Shown here in pieces: positions 38,476 to 46,263 of a stretch of 64,000 nt of DNA. Position numbers and translations under genes: made by a program. The notes under the pieces are model-generated. The model saw only the letters and a program-made list of their open reading frames with translations. It did not search any database and was not told the origin of the DNA. The first letter of the stretch is position 1. Every line of letters begins with the position of its first letter. The stretch comes from a virus: positions 1 to 64,000 of IMG/VR virus record IMGVR_UViG_3300035034_000207. One strand, 5' to 3'.

Positions 38476-39435
38476 CTATCCTTTAAACATACATTGGCCG
38501 ATAATACGAACAATCATTGCAAGATCATTAAGCGCTCTATCGGCTGCAATAGCAACACCACGCTGAGCATCATCGAGTATTAGTATTGCTTCACAAATAG
38601 ATTCTGTTGTTAATTTTACTTCAAGCTCATTAAACAACTCTCTATAAAATTGCGCTGGATCTGTTGATTCATTATCAGCAACCCATTGTTTAATCTTGCC
38701 AAGATCTTTATCTTTAATATAATTAACAAGTTCCGACACCGAAAACTTGTCCATTGCTGTGAGCATTCCAGCATCAATTTTTCCAGTTCTTGAATATGAT
38801 TGTAGTTCGTTAAGCAACCTACGGAAATCTGGGAAATATTTTTTAATAACTTCAGCTACAACCGCAATATCATAATCAACATTTTCTTCTTTTAGAATGT
38901 ACAAGACGCGTTTAGTTGTAGCAACCATCAGATCTTGCTTTTCATTCTTATTGAATCCAAAGTCCAGAGTAACACACCTTGAATGGATTGGCTTGATAAG
39001 ATTGGCTTTGAAGTTAGCAGTAAGAAAGAATTTTACAAAGTGGAACTCTTCCATTGCAGCACGTAATGCTGGTTGGGCTGTTGACCCAAGACCGTCAGCT
39101 TCGTCCAGAATGATTGCTTTTTCCTTACCAGATAGAGATCCAGTAGATGCAAATTCTTTAACCTTTGTTCTAATAGTATCAATGTTTCTTTCATCTGACG
39201 CATTGATAAAAATATAGTCAAGATCTAATTCGTTGCATAGAGCACGAGCAAGAGTAGTTTTACCATTGCCGGCAGACCCAACAATTAGAAGATGTTCGCA
39301 GTTTCCTGAAGATACAATGGCATCGACCGTTTTCTTAATGTGCTTTGGAAACACACAGTCCTTAACTAATTTTGGTCTATATTTTTCCACCCAAAGAGAT
39401 GGTATAATTTTTGACTGTTGTGAATTACTATTCAT
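38476..39435 (-). CDS. gp44: Clamp loader ATPase gp44
   Basis: 319 residues, the same length as in T4. WVEKYRPKLVKDCVFP is the conserved clamp-loader start; Walker A is VGSAGNGKTTLARAL (about residues 52-66), Walker B is IILDEADGLG, sensor I is FFLTANFKANLI and the trans-acting arginine motif is IHSRC. It uses ATP to open gp45 around DNA, together with gp62. It follows gp45 by 28 bases. Confidence 0.95.
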   Translation of the reverse strand: MNSNSQQSKIIPSLWVEKYRPKLVKDCVFPKHIKKTVDAIVSSGNCEHLLIVGSAGNGKTTLARALCNELDLDYIFINASDERNIDTIRTKVKEFASTGSLSGKEKAIILDEADGLGSTAQPALRAAMEEFHFVKFFLTANFKANLIKPIHSRCVTLDFGFNKNEKQDLMVATTKRVLYILKEENVDYDIAVVAEVIKKYFPDFRRLLNELQSYSRTGKIDAGMLTAMDKFSVSELVNYIKDKDLGKIKQWVADNESTDPAQFYRELFNELEVKLTTESICEAILILDDAQRGVAIAADRALNDLAMIVRIIGQCMFKG

Positions 39436-39463
39436 GGTAAAAACTACTCTTTCTCGTTACTTC

Positions 39464-40141
39464 TTAGGATAGTGTGGCCGCAATGATATATGTTAGGCTT
39501 GTGTCAACGGCGTGGTCCAAAACCAAGAACTTACGGTTCTGAGCAATTGAAACAACATAATCACCACTTACCATTTTCAGTGTGTCTGTAGCAATAGCAA
39601 TATCAAGTTCTGTTGGAGATGTCAACTCTTCAAGAACATATTCATACGTGTTGGAGTCTGGGTTTCCAGCATTGTGTGTTACCATCACAACTTCGTTTTT
39701 AGAATTTGTTTTAAACTTAAGATCTTTAAGTTCCATTGCACGAGCCATTGATAGAACATTTTCTACAGCTGCTTGTGGTAGAGCAAACGTTACTTCAGTT
39801 TCTGGTCGTTTCAATATAGATGGTGGATGAAACACTGTGATGGGATTAGCATACACAATTTTAACTTTGTTCTTACCATCAGAAACAATCATGTAAGTTT
39901 CTTTAAAGACAATGTCATAATTATCGCCCATAGACTTGATGACAGATAGTAACGTTGCAATTTTACCAAGAGCAACAGGGTATTCAAAAACATCGTCTAC
40001 TTTAACTTCGCTGTAGATTTTGTTTGTCTGTGCAATGGTTTTTAGTTGTGTAAACCCTTGATCACTTTTTGTAATAACAATTCCAGGGTTAATGTCTGTG
40101 AAATTGTCTAGCATCTTTAATGTATATTCTGATAGTTTCAT
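39464..40141 (-). CDS. gp45: Sliding clamp gp45
   Basis: 225 residues (T4: 228), three of which form the ring. MKLSEYTLKMLDNFTDINPGIVI, KTIAQTNKIYSEVKVDDVFEYPVALGKIATLLSVI (in parts) and the C-terminal Tyr-Ile-Ile beta strand match the clamp. It gives gp43 processivity and activates late transcription through gp33/gp55. Just before the start codon the leader has a GAAA repeat (40147-40166) and no ordinary ribosome-binding site apart from it. Confidence 0.9.
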   Translation of the reverse strand: MKLSEYTLKMLDNFTDINPGIVITKSDQGFTQLKTIAQTNKIYSEVKVDDVFEYPVALGKIATLLSVIKSMGDNYDIVFKETYMIVSDGKNKVKIVYANPITVFHPPSILKRPETEVTFALPQAAVENVLSMARAMELKDLKFKTNSKNEVVMVTHNAGNPDSNTYEYVLEELTSPTELDIAIATDTLKMVSGDYVVSIAQNRKFLVLDHAVDTSLTYIIAATLS

Positions 40142-40146
40142 TTTAG

Positions 40147-40168
40147 TTTCTTTCTTTCTTTCTTTCTT
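40147..40168 (-). repeat. GAAA tetranucleotide tract before gp45
   Basis: On the plus strand TTTC is repeated five times (40147-40166) plus TT; in the mRNA this is (GAAA)5 ending six bases before the gp45 ATG. It occupies the ribosome-binding position, and copy-number change by slippage could alter gp45 synthesis. Confidence 0.8.
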
Positions 40169-40192
40169 ATTATAATAGTGGCAGTAGTAATT

Positions 40193-41137
40193 TTAGACAA
40201 TTGCCGAAGTATACGCAAATTCGTCGTCAGATCTATACGTTTTTGCTTGTCTAACTTCAACCTTTGCTCCGTTTAGTGCTTCGTATATATCATACAACGA
40301 TTCACCAATTGGAGATCTGTTGCAAGCAAGTTGAATTGGTTCCAATTCGTTACCAAGAATAGCAAACCCTTGTATGATATTGATTAGTGTTCTTGTGGAA
40401 ATGGTAGCCCCATGTTCTGAAAAATTATCATCATCACGAACGTGGCCTGCCCATTTTAACAATTTAATAATGTACATTTGGCCAGCTTTAATCTTTTCGT
40501 CTTTGTTTTTATCGTTTGCAATGTTTTTAAAATCATCACAATAGTTAATGTAATAATTTGAAAGGATGAACTTTTCAACTTCTTCGCTTGGGTATGTCTG
40601 TTCTATCATTGCTGCAAATCTATCAAGAAAAGCACCATTCATAATTGAAACACCAATGTATTGACCATCATCAGAACCAAGACCTTTTGTATTATCAGTA
40701 GCAAAAATTTGAAATCCTTGAGCCGGTTTAACCCATTCGGCCGTGTCTTTAATAAGAACGCCGTTGCCTTCTAGAATAGACTGCAAACAAAGAATTCTAT
40801 TTGTGTGGGCCGCGGAGACCTCGTCTAGTAGAACTACAGCGCCTTCACGTAGGGCTCTAACAAGAATGCCCTCTTCATAAAAGGTATCGCCGCCCCTTAA
40901 GCCCTTACCGCCAATTAACTGTGTTTCATCGGTTTCAGAAGTAAAGTTAACACGAACAAACTTTCTCTTAAGCTCAGCACAAGCTTGTTCTATCATTGCG
41001 GTTTTACCACAACCCTTTTCGCCAACAACCCAAGTTGGATAGAATTTCTCAGATTTGATAATTCTGGAAACTAAATCATAGTTACCCCAGGGATAATACA
41101 TTTTGTCTTTGATTGGAATAGTAATTACGTTTGTCAT
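40193..41137 (-). CDS. AAA+ ATPase of the CobS/MoxR type
   Basis: 314 residues. Walker A is VVGEKGCGKTAMIEQA (about residue 37), followed by TSETDETQLIGGKGLRGGDTFYEEGILVRALREGAVVLLDEVSAAHTN, which has the Walker B (VLLDEVS) and the MoxR-type insert, and FATDNTKGLGSDDG (sensor 1). Similar genes in T4-like marine phages are called cobS after the cobaltochelatase subunit. Here the upstream gene encodes a CobT-like VWA protein, so the two form an AAA+/VWA chaperone pair, as MoxR systems do. A B12 role is doubtful because no other cobalamin gene is seen. It has a perfect consensus promoter. Confidence 0.8.
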   Translation of the reverse strand: MTNVITIPIKDKMYYPWGNYDLVSRIIKSEKFYPTWVVGEKGCGKTAMIEQACAELKRKFVRVNFTSETDETQLIGGKGLRGGDTFYEEGILVRALREGAVVLLDEVSAAHTNRILCLQSILEGNGVLIKDTAEWVKPAQGFQIFATDNTKGLGSDDGQYIGVSIMNGAFLDRFAAMIEQTYPSEEVEKFILSNYYINYCDDFKNIANDKNKDEKIKAGQMYIIKLLKWAGHVRDDDNFSEHGATISTRTLINIIQGFAILGNELEPIQLACNRSPIGESLYDIYEALNGAKVEVRQAKTYRSDDEFAYTSAIV

Positions 41138-41173
41138 TTTATATATCTCACTTAGTTTTGTTTATATGATTAT

Positions 41174-41202
41174 ATTATACCACAGTTATGAAACAATGTC
41201 AA
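41174..41202 (-). promoter_or_regulatory. Promoter of the AAA+ ATPase gene
   Basis: On the minus strand: TTGACA (41197-41202), 17-nt spacer, TATAAT (41174-41179), perfect consensus. It overlaps the last codons of the VWA gene. Confidence 0.85.
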
Positions 41203-43207
41203 TAAAAACATTAAGAAATTTTAAAGATTTTGTATTAATGTTTTTAATGGCTTGTTCAATTTTCTTATTTTGTAACGCATTCGCTGATGATGGTGTTAGA
41301 TACTCAGGCGAACTTGGCACGTTGCTTAAGCCTTCTTTAATCTTTGATATTTCATTCATTCGTCTAGGATCCACTATTATATAATCGTCAAAGTGTTTAT
41401 CCTTACCAATATTAACAGCACCATCATTAAAAAATTCGTGTTTTAGTTTGTTTTCATCATCGTTTAGTTTATTGGTTCTCATATACCGGTTTATATAATC
41501 AGCATTAAACGTTCCTGTAATATAAAACCCTATTAAAGAATTTAGATTATACTTTTGTTTAAAGTAACCAAACACGTCTAGGTATTGTGTTCGGTTATTT
41601 CCAAATTCAATATTTTTAAGAGTTTCTCTATCTTGTAAAATTATCCGACCACCATTGTTCTTTATGTAGTCAGACGATCCGCCATCTGTAATAACAACCA
41701 CATTATTCTTTTGTCTTCCGTGCCTCATTATAAAAGATTTGATATGATGTTCAAACGCCAACGACGCTGTTACTAAAGGAGTGCCACCGGGTGTATGAAT
41801 TTGCTCCATGTCTTTGCTAAGAAGGGCAGATAGTGTTATATTAATTTTATTTCTTGTCATAGTAGAAGATACAATCTCAAATATAACAGCGCTATCACAT
41901 CCACTAGTAACTAGAGCGTTTTGATGTTTTCTTTCTAAACTGCTTTTACTTGTAAAACCATAAACGCTAAACGGCATGTTTAGTCTATTGCAAAATTCTA
42001 TTATTATGGTTAGTTGTTTGACTGTCTGTTTAATACAAGAAGTCATTGACCCAGACCAATCAACCAATATCATGAAGCCATGATTTTCAGCATCTGGGAA
42101 CGTTTCGCTTGATAGGAACAGATCATCTCGTATTTGATATAGAGGAAGTTTTTTAGGGTTTAACTTTCCAGATATTGATGTCTTTTTCTTTTGAAACTCG
42201 TCTGCTGATTTTTTTGAATTAAATCTAGACACCATAGAATTTAGAATGTTTTTTGTTTTCTTTCTAAATTCAAAATACTCTTCCTGTCCGAAGAAATTTG
42301 AATTAATCTTAACTTTACTAATGACATCAGAAAACGTTGTGTTATCTATTGAGTGCATAGAAGTTTTGGATGCTGATTTTTGATCTTGTTGCATTGTTTC
42401 TTTACCAGACTCAAAGCTTTCTTGTGTAACACCAACATCATATTTAGAATCACCATCTTCAGCAGAAGTTTTATCATCGTCACCACAATCATCGCTGTTA
42501 GCAACACCATCACCATTTTGTGGTGAATCTTCTTCTCCAGCTTCTCCACTATTACCAGAAATAGAAATACCAACTTGTTTTATTTCTTGAATTTGACCAT
42601 TCTTTTCCATGTGGTCCCATATTTCCTGTGCGGCGTTTACAGCATCATCAAATGTAATTTCATTCTCTACTAAATTAACAAAGTATTCTTCTTCTTTAGA
42701 GAACGGAATATCAACACTGCCACCTATTTTAAATTCTAGATTAATACGATCAATTAATGATAGTTTACTAATATCCAAATTGTCCTTGTGAATACCAAAG
42801 AAGTCGTATTCTTTATTGTGTATGGTTGTATAGAACTCTTTGTACTGTCTTGTTAATCCTGGAAATTTCTTCTGGATTAGTTTTTCAATTCTTGCGTCTT
42901 CTGTGATATTAACAAATGTAAAGAAATTCTTATCGAACTCTTTACATTCTTCTAGCGGTGTATGAAGAGCATGCGATATTTCATGAGACAAAAACACGTC
43001 ATACATATAACCAGTCATATCTTTTAAAACTGGAAGAGTGATAACGCGATCTGTTCCAATGTAAGCAGTTTTTGCTGAAGGATCATGAACAATCGTCATG
43101 TTTTCTTTTGCGAGTAAATTTGCAAAAACGTGTTTGTTATAAATGTTAACTTTATGTTCTTTGTTAACTTTGTTGGTGTTTATGGAAGTATTTGTATTAA
43201 AAAGCAT
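41186..43207 (-). CDS. CobT-like VWA protein with N-terminal HExxH motif
   Basis: 673 residues in three parts. The N-terminal part has LSHEISHALHTP (HExxH, residues about 73-84) and NITEDARIEKLIQKKFPG, which parallels the ARIE segment of CobT and could supply a third metal ligand. A low-complexity acidic middle (about residues 215-290) follows. The C-terminal VWA domain has MILVDWSGSMTS (MIDAS DxSxS), a Thr-containing loop (HTPGGTPL) and VVITDGGSS (MIDAS Asp). Next to the MoxR-like ATPase this is a two-part chaperone-like machine; the intact HExxH raises the question of protease activity. Confidence 0.75.
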   Translation of the reverse strand: MLFNTNTSINTNKVNKEHKVNIYNKHVFANLLAKENMTIVHDPSAKTAYIGTDRVITLPVLKDMTGYMYDVFLSHEISHALHTPLEECKEFDKNFFTFVNITEDARIEKLIQKKFPGLTRQYKEFYTTIHNKEYDFFGIHKDNLDISKLSLIDRINLEFKIGGSVDIPFSKEEEYFVNLVENEITFDDAVNAAQEIWDHMEKNGQIQEIKQVGISISGNSGEAGEEDSPQNGDGVANSDDCGDDDKTSAEDGDSKYDVGVTQESFESGKETMQQDQKSASKTSMHSIDNTTFSDVISKVKINSNFFGQEEYFEFRKKTKNILNSMVSRFNSKKSADEFQKKKTSISGKLNPKKLPLYQIRDDLFLSSETFPDAENHGFMILVDWSGSMTSCIKQTVKQLTIIIEFCNRLNMPFSVYGFTSKSSLERKHQNALVTSGCDSAVIFEIVSSTMTRNKINITLSALLSKDMEQIHTPGGTPLVTASLAFEHHIKSFIMRHGRQKNNVVVITDGGSSDYIKNNGGRIILQDRETLKNIEFGNNRTQYLDVFGYFKQKYNLNSLIGFYITGTFNADYINRYMRTNKLNDDENKLKHEFFNDGAVNIGKDKHFDDYIIVDPRRMNEISKIKEGLSNVPSSPEYLTPSSANALQNKKIEQAIKNINTKSLKFLNVFIDIVS

Positions 43208-43244
43208 TATATAATCCTCACAACGTATTATTTATTATATAGTA

Positions 43245-43273
43245 ATTGTATATAACATTTAGCGTCATGTAAA
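43245..43273 (-). promoter_or_regulatory. Promoter of the VWA gene
   Basis: On the minus strand: TTTACA (43268-43273), 17-nt spacer, TACAAT (43245-43250). The leader ends in TTGTGAGGATTATATA before ATG 43207. Confidence 0.65.
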
Positions 43274-43630
43274 CAAGTATTTAAACAATTTTTCTGGATT
43301 TTTTCTAACGTCGTCTGGTATATCGGTTTTAAATTCTGGTTTTAACATGTTTTCTTTAATGGTCTCCCAAGATGAAACGTTATCTGGGTTACATATAAAA
43401 TATTTTCCGCGTTTTCCAGTTTTGTGATTATCAGAATTACAAACACCATACCACATAGCATGCGGCATTATTTTGGTTTTTACTAAAAGCCGATCAATAT
43501 GTTCTTTTAGTTCTTTCCGCGATATAATAATACCGCTTAGTGATTTGTCTTCTTGTTTGTTAAATACGTATCTACAGAAAAACTCATAGTCTTTTCTTAT
43601 TCTGTCTGTCATTTTTAATTCTGAAATCAT
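43265..43630 (-). CDS. Hypothetical basic protein
   Basis: 121 residues, basic. It contains SGIIISRKELKEHIDRLL and a GKRGKYFICNPDNVSSWE segment in a CNSDNH...C context that could bind metal or nucleic acid. Not recognised. It is the first gene of the leftward early region, with its own promoter; an in-frame ATG at 43612 is an alternative start. Confidence 0.6.
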   Translation of the reverse strand: MISELKMTDRIRKDYEFFCRYVFNKQEDKSLSGIIISRKELKEHIDRLLVKTKIMPHAMWYGVCNSDNHKTGKRGKYFICNPDNVSSWETIKENMLKPEFKTDIPDDVRKNPEKLFKYLFT

Positions 43631-43662
43631 AATGTATCTTTCACTTTGTAACGTATATCTAT

Positions 43663-43692
43663 ATTATATAACACCATTTTAATGAATGTCAA
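43663..43692 (-). promoter_or_regulatory. Early promoter of the 43630 gene
   Basis: On the minus strand: TTGACA (43687-43692), 18-nt spacer, TATAAT (43663-43668). It is divergent from the late promoter at 43701. Confidence 0.75.
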
Positions 43693-43700
43693 CAACTTTT

Positions 43701-43708
43701 AATAAATA
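43701..43708 (+). promoter_or_regulatory. Late promoter motif
   Basis: AATAAATA, 36 nucleotides before ATG 43745, in the divergent early/late junction. Unlike the abutting late boxes, this one leaves room for a leader. Confidence 0.55.
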
Positions 43709-43744
43709 TTGTTAAATAATAATAAAAAAGAGCGGGCTTCATCA

Positions 43745-44269
43745 ATGACAACAGATCATCGCAGCGATCACCACAACAATAACAAAATCACCACCGATGA
43801 TCTTTTAACATTAATGTTAAAAAATCAACAGAATACAAATCAACTTACCGCAAAAGGTAATGGCTTAGACCCTAAAACGATGATCACCATCGGTATCTTT
43901 CTAGTTCAGGTGTTTATTGGTCTCATAACGTGGACAATTCAAGAAAACATGAAACGATACGAAGCATACGAGCCACGTATCAGAACACTAGAATCAAATT
44001 ACATGGAGTTTAAAGGCGTTAAGGACGAGCTCAATACTCTGGCCAGAGAACTAAGAGAATTCTCATCTCGACCCAGGTTTACACTAGAAGACTTTAATTA
44101 TAAGTCAAAAATATTAGAGGACTCTCTAGCCGACATTAAAGATTCTATTAAACAAAATAAAGGGCTTTACCAGAAGTCAACCGAAGACTCGCAAGTTTTG
44201 GATAGACGCATAGATACAATAGAACGCGAGCTTAAGTATCTGTCTAACAGAATAGAATCCACCAAATAG
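43745..44269 (+). CDS. Membrane-anchored coiled-coil protein
   Basis: 174 residues from ATG 43745. A polar His/Asn/Asp-rich N-terminus is followed by one transmembrane helix (MITIGIFLVQVFIGLITWTI, about residues 46-65) and a long coiled coil to the end (RIRTLESNYMEFKGVKDELNTLARELREF and on). This topology suits a late protein of the envelope, such as a spanin-like or adsorption-related factor, but no family is recognised. It is the first gene of the rightward structural block, behind a late promoter. Confidence 0.55.
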   Translation: MTTDHRSDHHNNNKITTDDLLTLMLKNQQNTNQLTAKGNGLDPKTMITIGIFLVQVFIGLITWTIQENMKRYEAYEPRIRTLESNYMEFKGVKDELNTLARELREFSSRPRFTLEDFNYKSKILEDSLADIKDSIKQNKGLYQKSTEDSQVLDRRIDTIERELKYLSNRIESTK

Positions 44270-44276
44270 ACACGAT

Positions 44277-44284
44277 AATAAATA
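44277..44284 (+). promoter_or_regulatory. Late promoter motif
   Basis: AATAAATA 40 nucleotides before ATG 44325; the leader contains a ribosome-binding sequence (AGAGGTATAGATAC). Confidence 0.55.
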
Positions 44285-44324
44285 TCTCTACAATTTGAAA
44301 TATTAATAATAGAGGTATAGATAC

Positions 44325-45203
44325 ATGTCGTCTCTCAACCCAAAAGCGCTATTCAAATACGATTGGCGGCTTGAGAAATTTCTACACAATTATAAAAATT
44401 CCAAACCATTTACAACCGTAGACGGTAATATCGCACTGCTAGAATATAGCAATGTTACTTATAATAACCTTAGCAATAGAATACCACAAAAGCTATTAGA
44501 TGTAAATGGTAATCTTATATCTCTATCATCGCTTCTCAAAACTGAAGAGTTTGGCGGCAGGGGTTCTAATAATGGTTGTTATATTGAAAAGCAAACCATA
44601 TTATCAATTAAGAAAAAGATAAAAGATAAAAACATCAAACGTATAAAGGTTGGTGATAATTTTTATAATATATCTGATATAGAAAATACCTTTGGAACTC
44701 CCAAGTCAGATTTTCATTTTACATGCGCTTCTACAAATAAACCCGTTTGTTTTATATCTCACAAAGCTGGTGATACTGTAAGGCATTTCCAACAATGGTC
44801 AGGGATGATAGATTTCCAGGAACACGAAGAGATAAGATCGTTTGTAGAAACTATTAGAGATAATGTTAATATTGTCAGGGATGATAGAATTAGACTATGG
44901 CGAAACATAGAGTGTAAAGATCTACAACAATTAGCTGTGTTTGGGAAAGATAGTGTTAAAAGTAATGAGTTTGGTATTAACAATGTAAATTGTGTTGTTC
45001 AGGGTTCTATTGATTTTAATAAGCATAAAGACGGATATCATGAGTTGACAGGATCAAATATTTTTTATAATATAGACGATCTACCAGAAGATTATAAACC
45101 AAAGCTGTTTGTAAGATATACACGAGACAGATCTTCTTTTGGTATAGACAATGTTAGATTTATGATTCAGGGTGATAACAATGGCAATGCAGAGCAAATA
45201 TAG
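44325..45203 (+). CDS. Hypothetical phage protein (EFGGRG ... GTPKSDFHF family)
   Basis: 292 residues. LLKTEEFGGRGSNNG (about 70-84), FGTPKSDFHFTCASTNKPVCFISHKAG (about 124-150) and RHFQQWSGM are a set of motifs I have seen together in unannotated proteins of T4-like aquatic phages. The PKSDFHF...FISHK arrangement faintly resembles a PD-(D/E)XK nuclease core (D, then x-x-K), but the acidic residue before the Lys is missing. It overlaps the nucleotidase gene by 23 bases and comes from a late promoter, so it may be a virion or packaging protein. Confidence 0.55.
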   Translation: MSSLNPKALFKYDWRLEKFLHNYKNSKPFTTVDGNIALLEYSNVTYNNLSNRIPQKLLDVNGNLISLSSLLKTEEFGGRGSNNGCYIEKQTILSIKKKIKDKNIKRIKVGDNFYNISDIENTFGTPKSDFHFTCASTNKPVCFISHKAGDTVRHFQQWSGMIDFQEHEEIRSFVETIRDNVNIVRDDRIRLWRNIECKDLQQLAVFGKDSVKSNEFGINNVNCVVQGSIDFNKHKDGYHELTGSNIFYNIDDLPEDYKPKLFVRYTRDRSSFGIDNVRFMIQGDNNGNAEQI

Positions 45204-45756
45204 TTTTTTAAGTTGGAAAAAACCAGTTCATATATTTTTAGACATGGATGGTGTTGTTACTGATTTTTGTTCTTGTGCTCAAAGGATATACCCAAGATTT
45301 AACGAGATTAAAGGTTTATATCAAGATGGGTGTAATACGAAACTTCTAAAAGATTTAAGAAAAGAATTTATTGATACACTAAAAGATGAAGATTTGTTTT
45401 GGTATAATTTAAAACCACTTCACAACACAAAGCGACTAATAAGTTTTCTATATGATAATTTTTATGGAAACATTAGTATTATTACTGCTCCAATAGATGA
45501 AGACTATGAAAGATGTTATACACAGAAGTTTTCATGGAGTAATAAACACCTTAGTCAATTAAATATAAATTATGATAGGTTTCATGTTGAACACAATAAA
45601 TATAGATTAATTGACTCCGTCAAAGCTAAAGCTCAAATACTTATTGATGACAGACCTTTAAATGTTGATGAGTGGAACAGATATGGTGGTATTGGTATTC
45701 TACATGATGAGAACAATGTACAAAATACTATTGATCAGTTGATTGAATATATTTAA
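45181..45756 (+). CDS. 5'-deoxyribonucleotidase-like HAD protein
   Basis: 191 residues from ATG 45181 (AGGGTG eight bases upstream). HIFLDMDGVVTDF is HAD motif I (two Asp), IITAP (about residue 98) motif II, KAKAQILIDDRPLNVDEW holds motifs III-IV (Lys and DD). The DMDGVxxDF start and RLID...LIDDRPxNV end are typical of NT5C-type deoxyribonucleotidases, which dephosphorylate dNMPs. It could adjust dNMP pools for hydroxymethylcytosine synthesis. Its location in the late structural block is unusual. Confidence 0.75.
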   Translation: MAMQSKYSFLSWKKPVHIFLDMDGVVTDFCSCAQRIYPRFNEIKGLYQDGCNTKLLKDLRKEFIDTLKDEDLFWYNLKPLHNTKRLISFLYDNFYGNISIITAPIDEDYERCYTQKFSWSNKHLSQLNINYDRFHVEHNKYRLIDSVKAKAQILIDDRPLNVDEWNRYGGIGILHDENNVQNTIDQLIEYI

Positions 45757-45834
45757 CTAGTATAACAATATATAACTAATATGTCATTGTGATACAATGA
45801 TTATATACAGTTTTACCAGAATGTCAATAGAAAA

Positions 45835-46254
45835 ATGAATAATAATTTAAAATACTCTGCATTTAACCCTGGAACCGTTACATACGTTGACTTTGATCTA
45901 TCTTTCAGACAAAATCCACTAACTGACGATCTTGCTATAAGGTCAGACGAAGAAGCCATAAAACAAAGTTTAAAGAACATACTGTTAACACAAAGAGGCG
46001 AAAAGCCATTCCAGCCAGACTTTGGGGCTGGATTAGATTCTTTATTGTTTGAACAACTTAATAGAATAACAAAGAGTGTTGCTGAAAATAAAATATTAGC
46101 TGCGATAGAAAACGAAGAACCTCGTGTAAGAATTACTAATATAAATATAGATAGTAATTATGACAGGGGCGAATTGTCTGTAAAGATATTTTATAATATT
46201 TTAAATGTCATTTCTCCGCAAATGTTTGAAGTAATGCTTAAACGAACAAGGTAA
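45835..46254 (+). CDS. gp25: Baseplate wedge protein gp25
   Basis: 139 residues. The gp25/lysozyme-like wedge family is shown by NPLTDDLAIRSDEEAIKQSLKNILLTQRGEKPFQPDFGAGL (in parts, about residues 27-69), where RGE.PF.P.FG is the hallmark. gp25 is the wedge inner component that starts sheath assembly, conserved in contractile injection systems. It begins the order 25-6-7-8 of aquatic T4-like phages. The 78-base upstream gap has no clear promoter motif. Confidence 0.93.
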   Translation: MNNNLKYSAFNPGTVTYVDFDLSFRQNPLTDDLAIRSDEEAIKQSLKNILLTQRGEKPFQPDFGAGLDSLLFEQLNRITKSVAENKILAAIENEEPRVRITNINIDSNYDRGELSVKIFYNILNVISPQMFEVMLKRTR

Positions 46255-46263
46255 CACACTACA

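Noticed and set aside
40193-43207. Annotation of the AAA+/VWA pair as cobalamin biosynthesis genes
   Set aside because: Similarity is to the general MoxR/VWA architecture and no other B12 gene is seen, so the metabolic label is not supported here.
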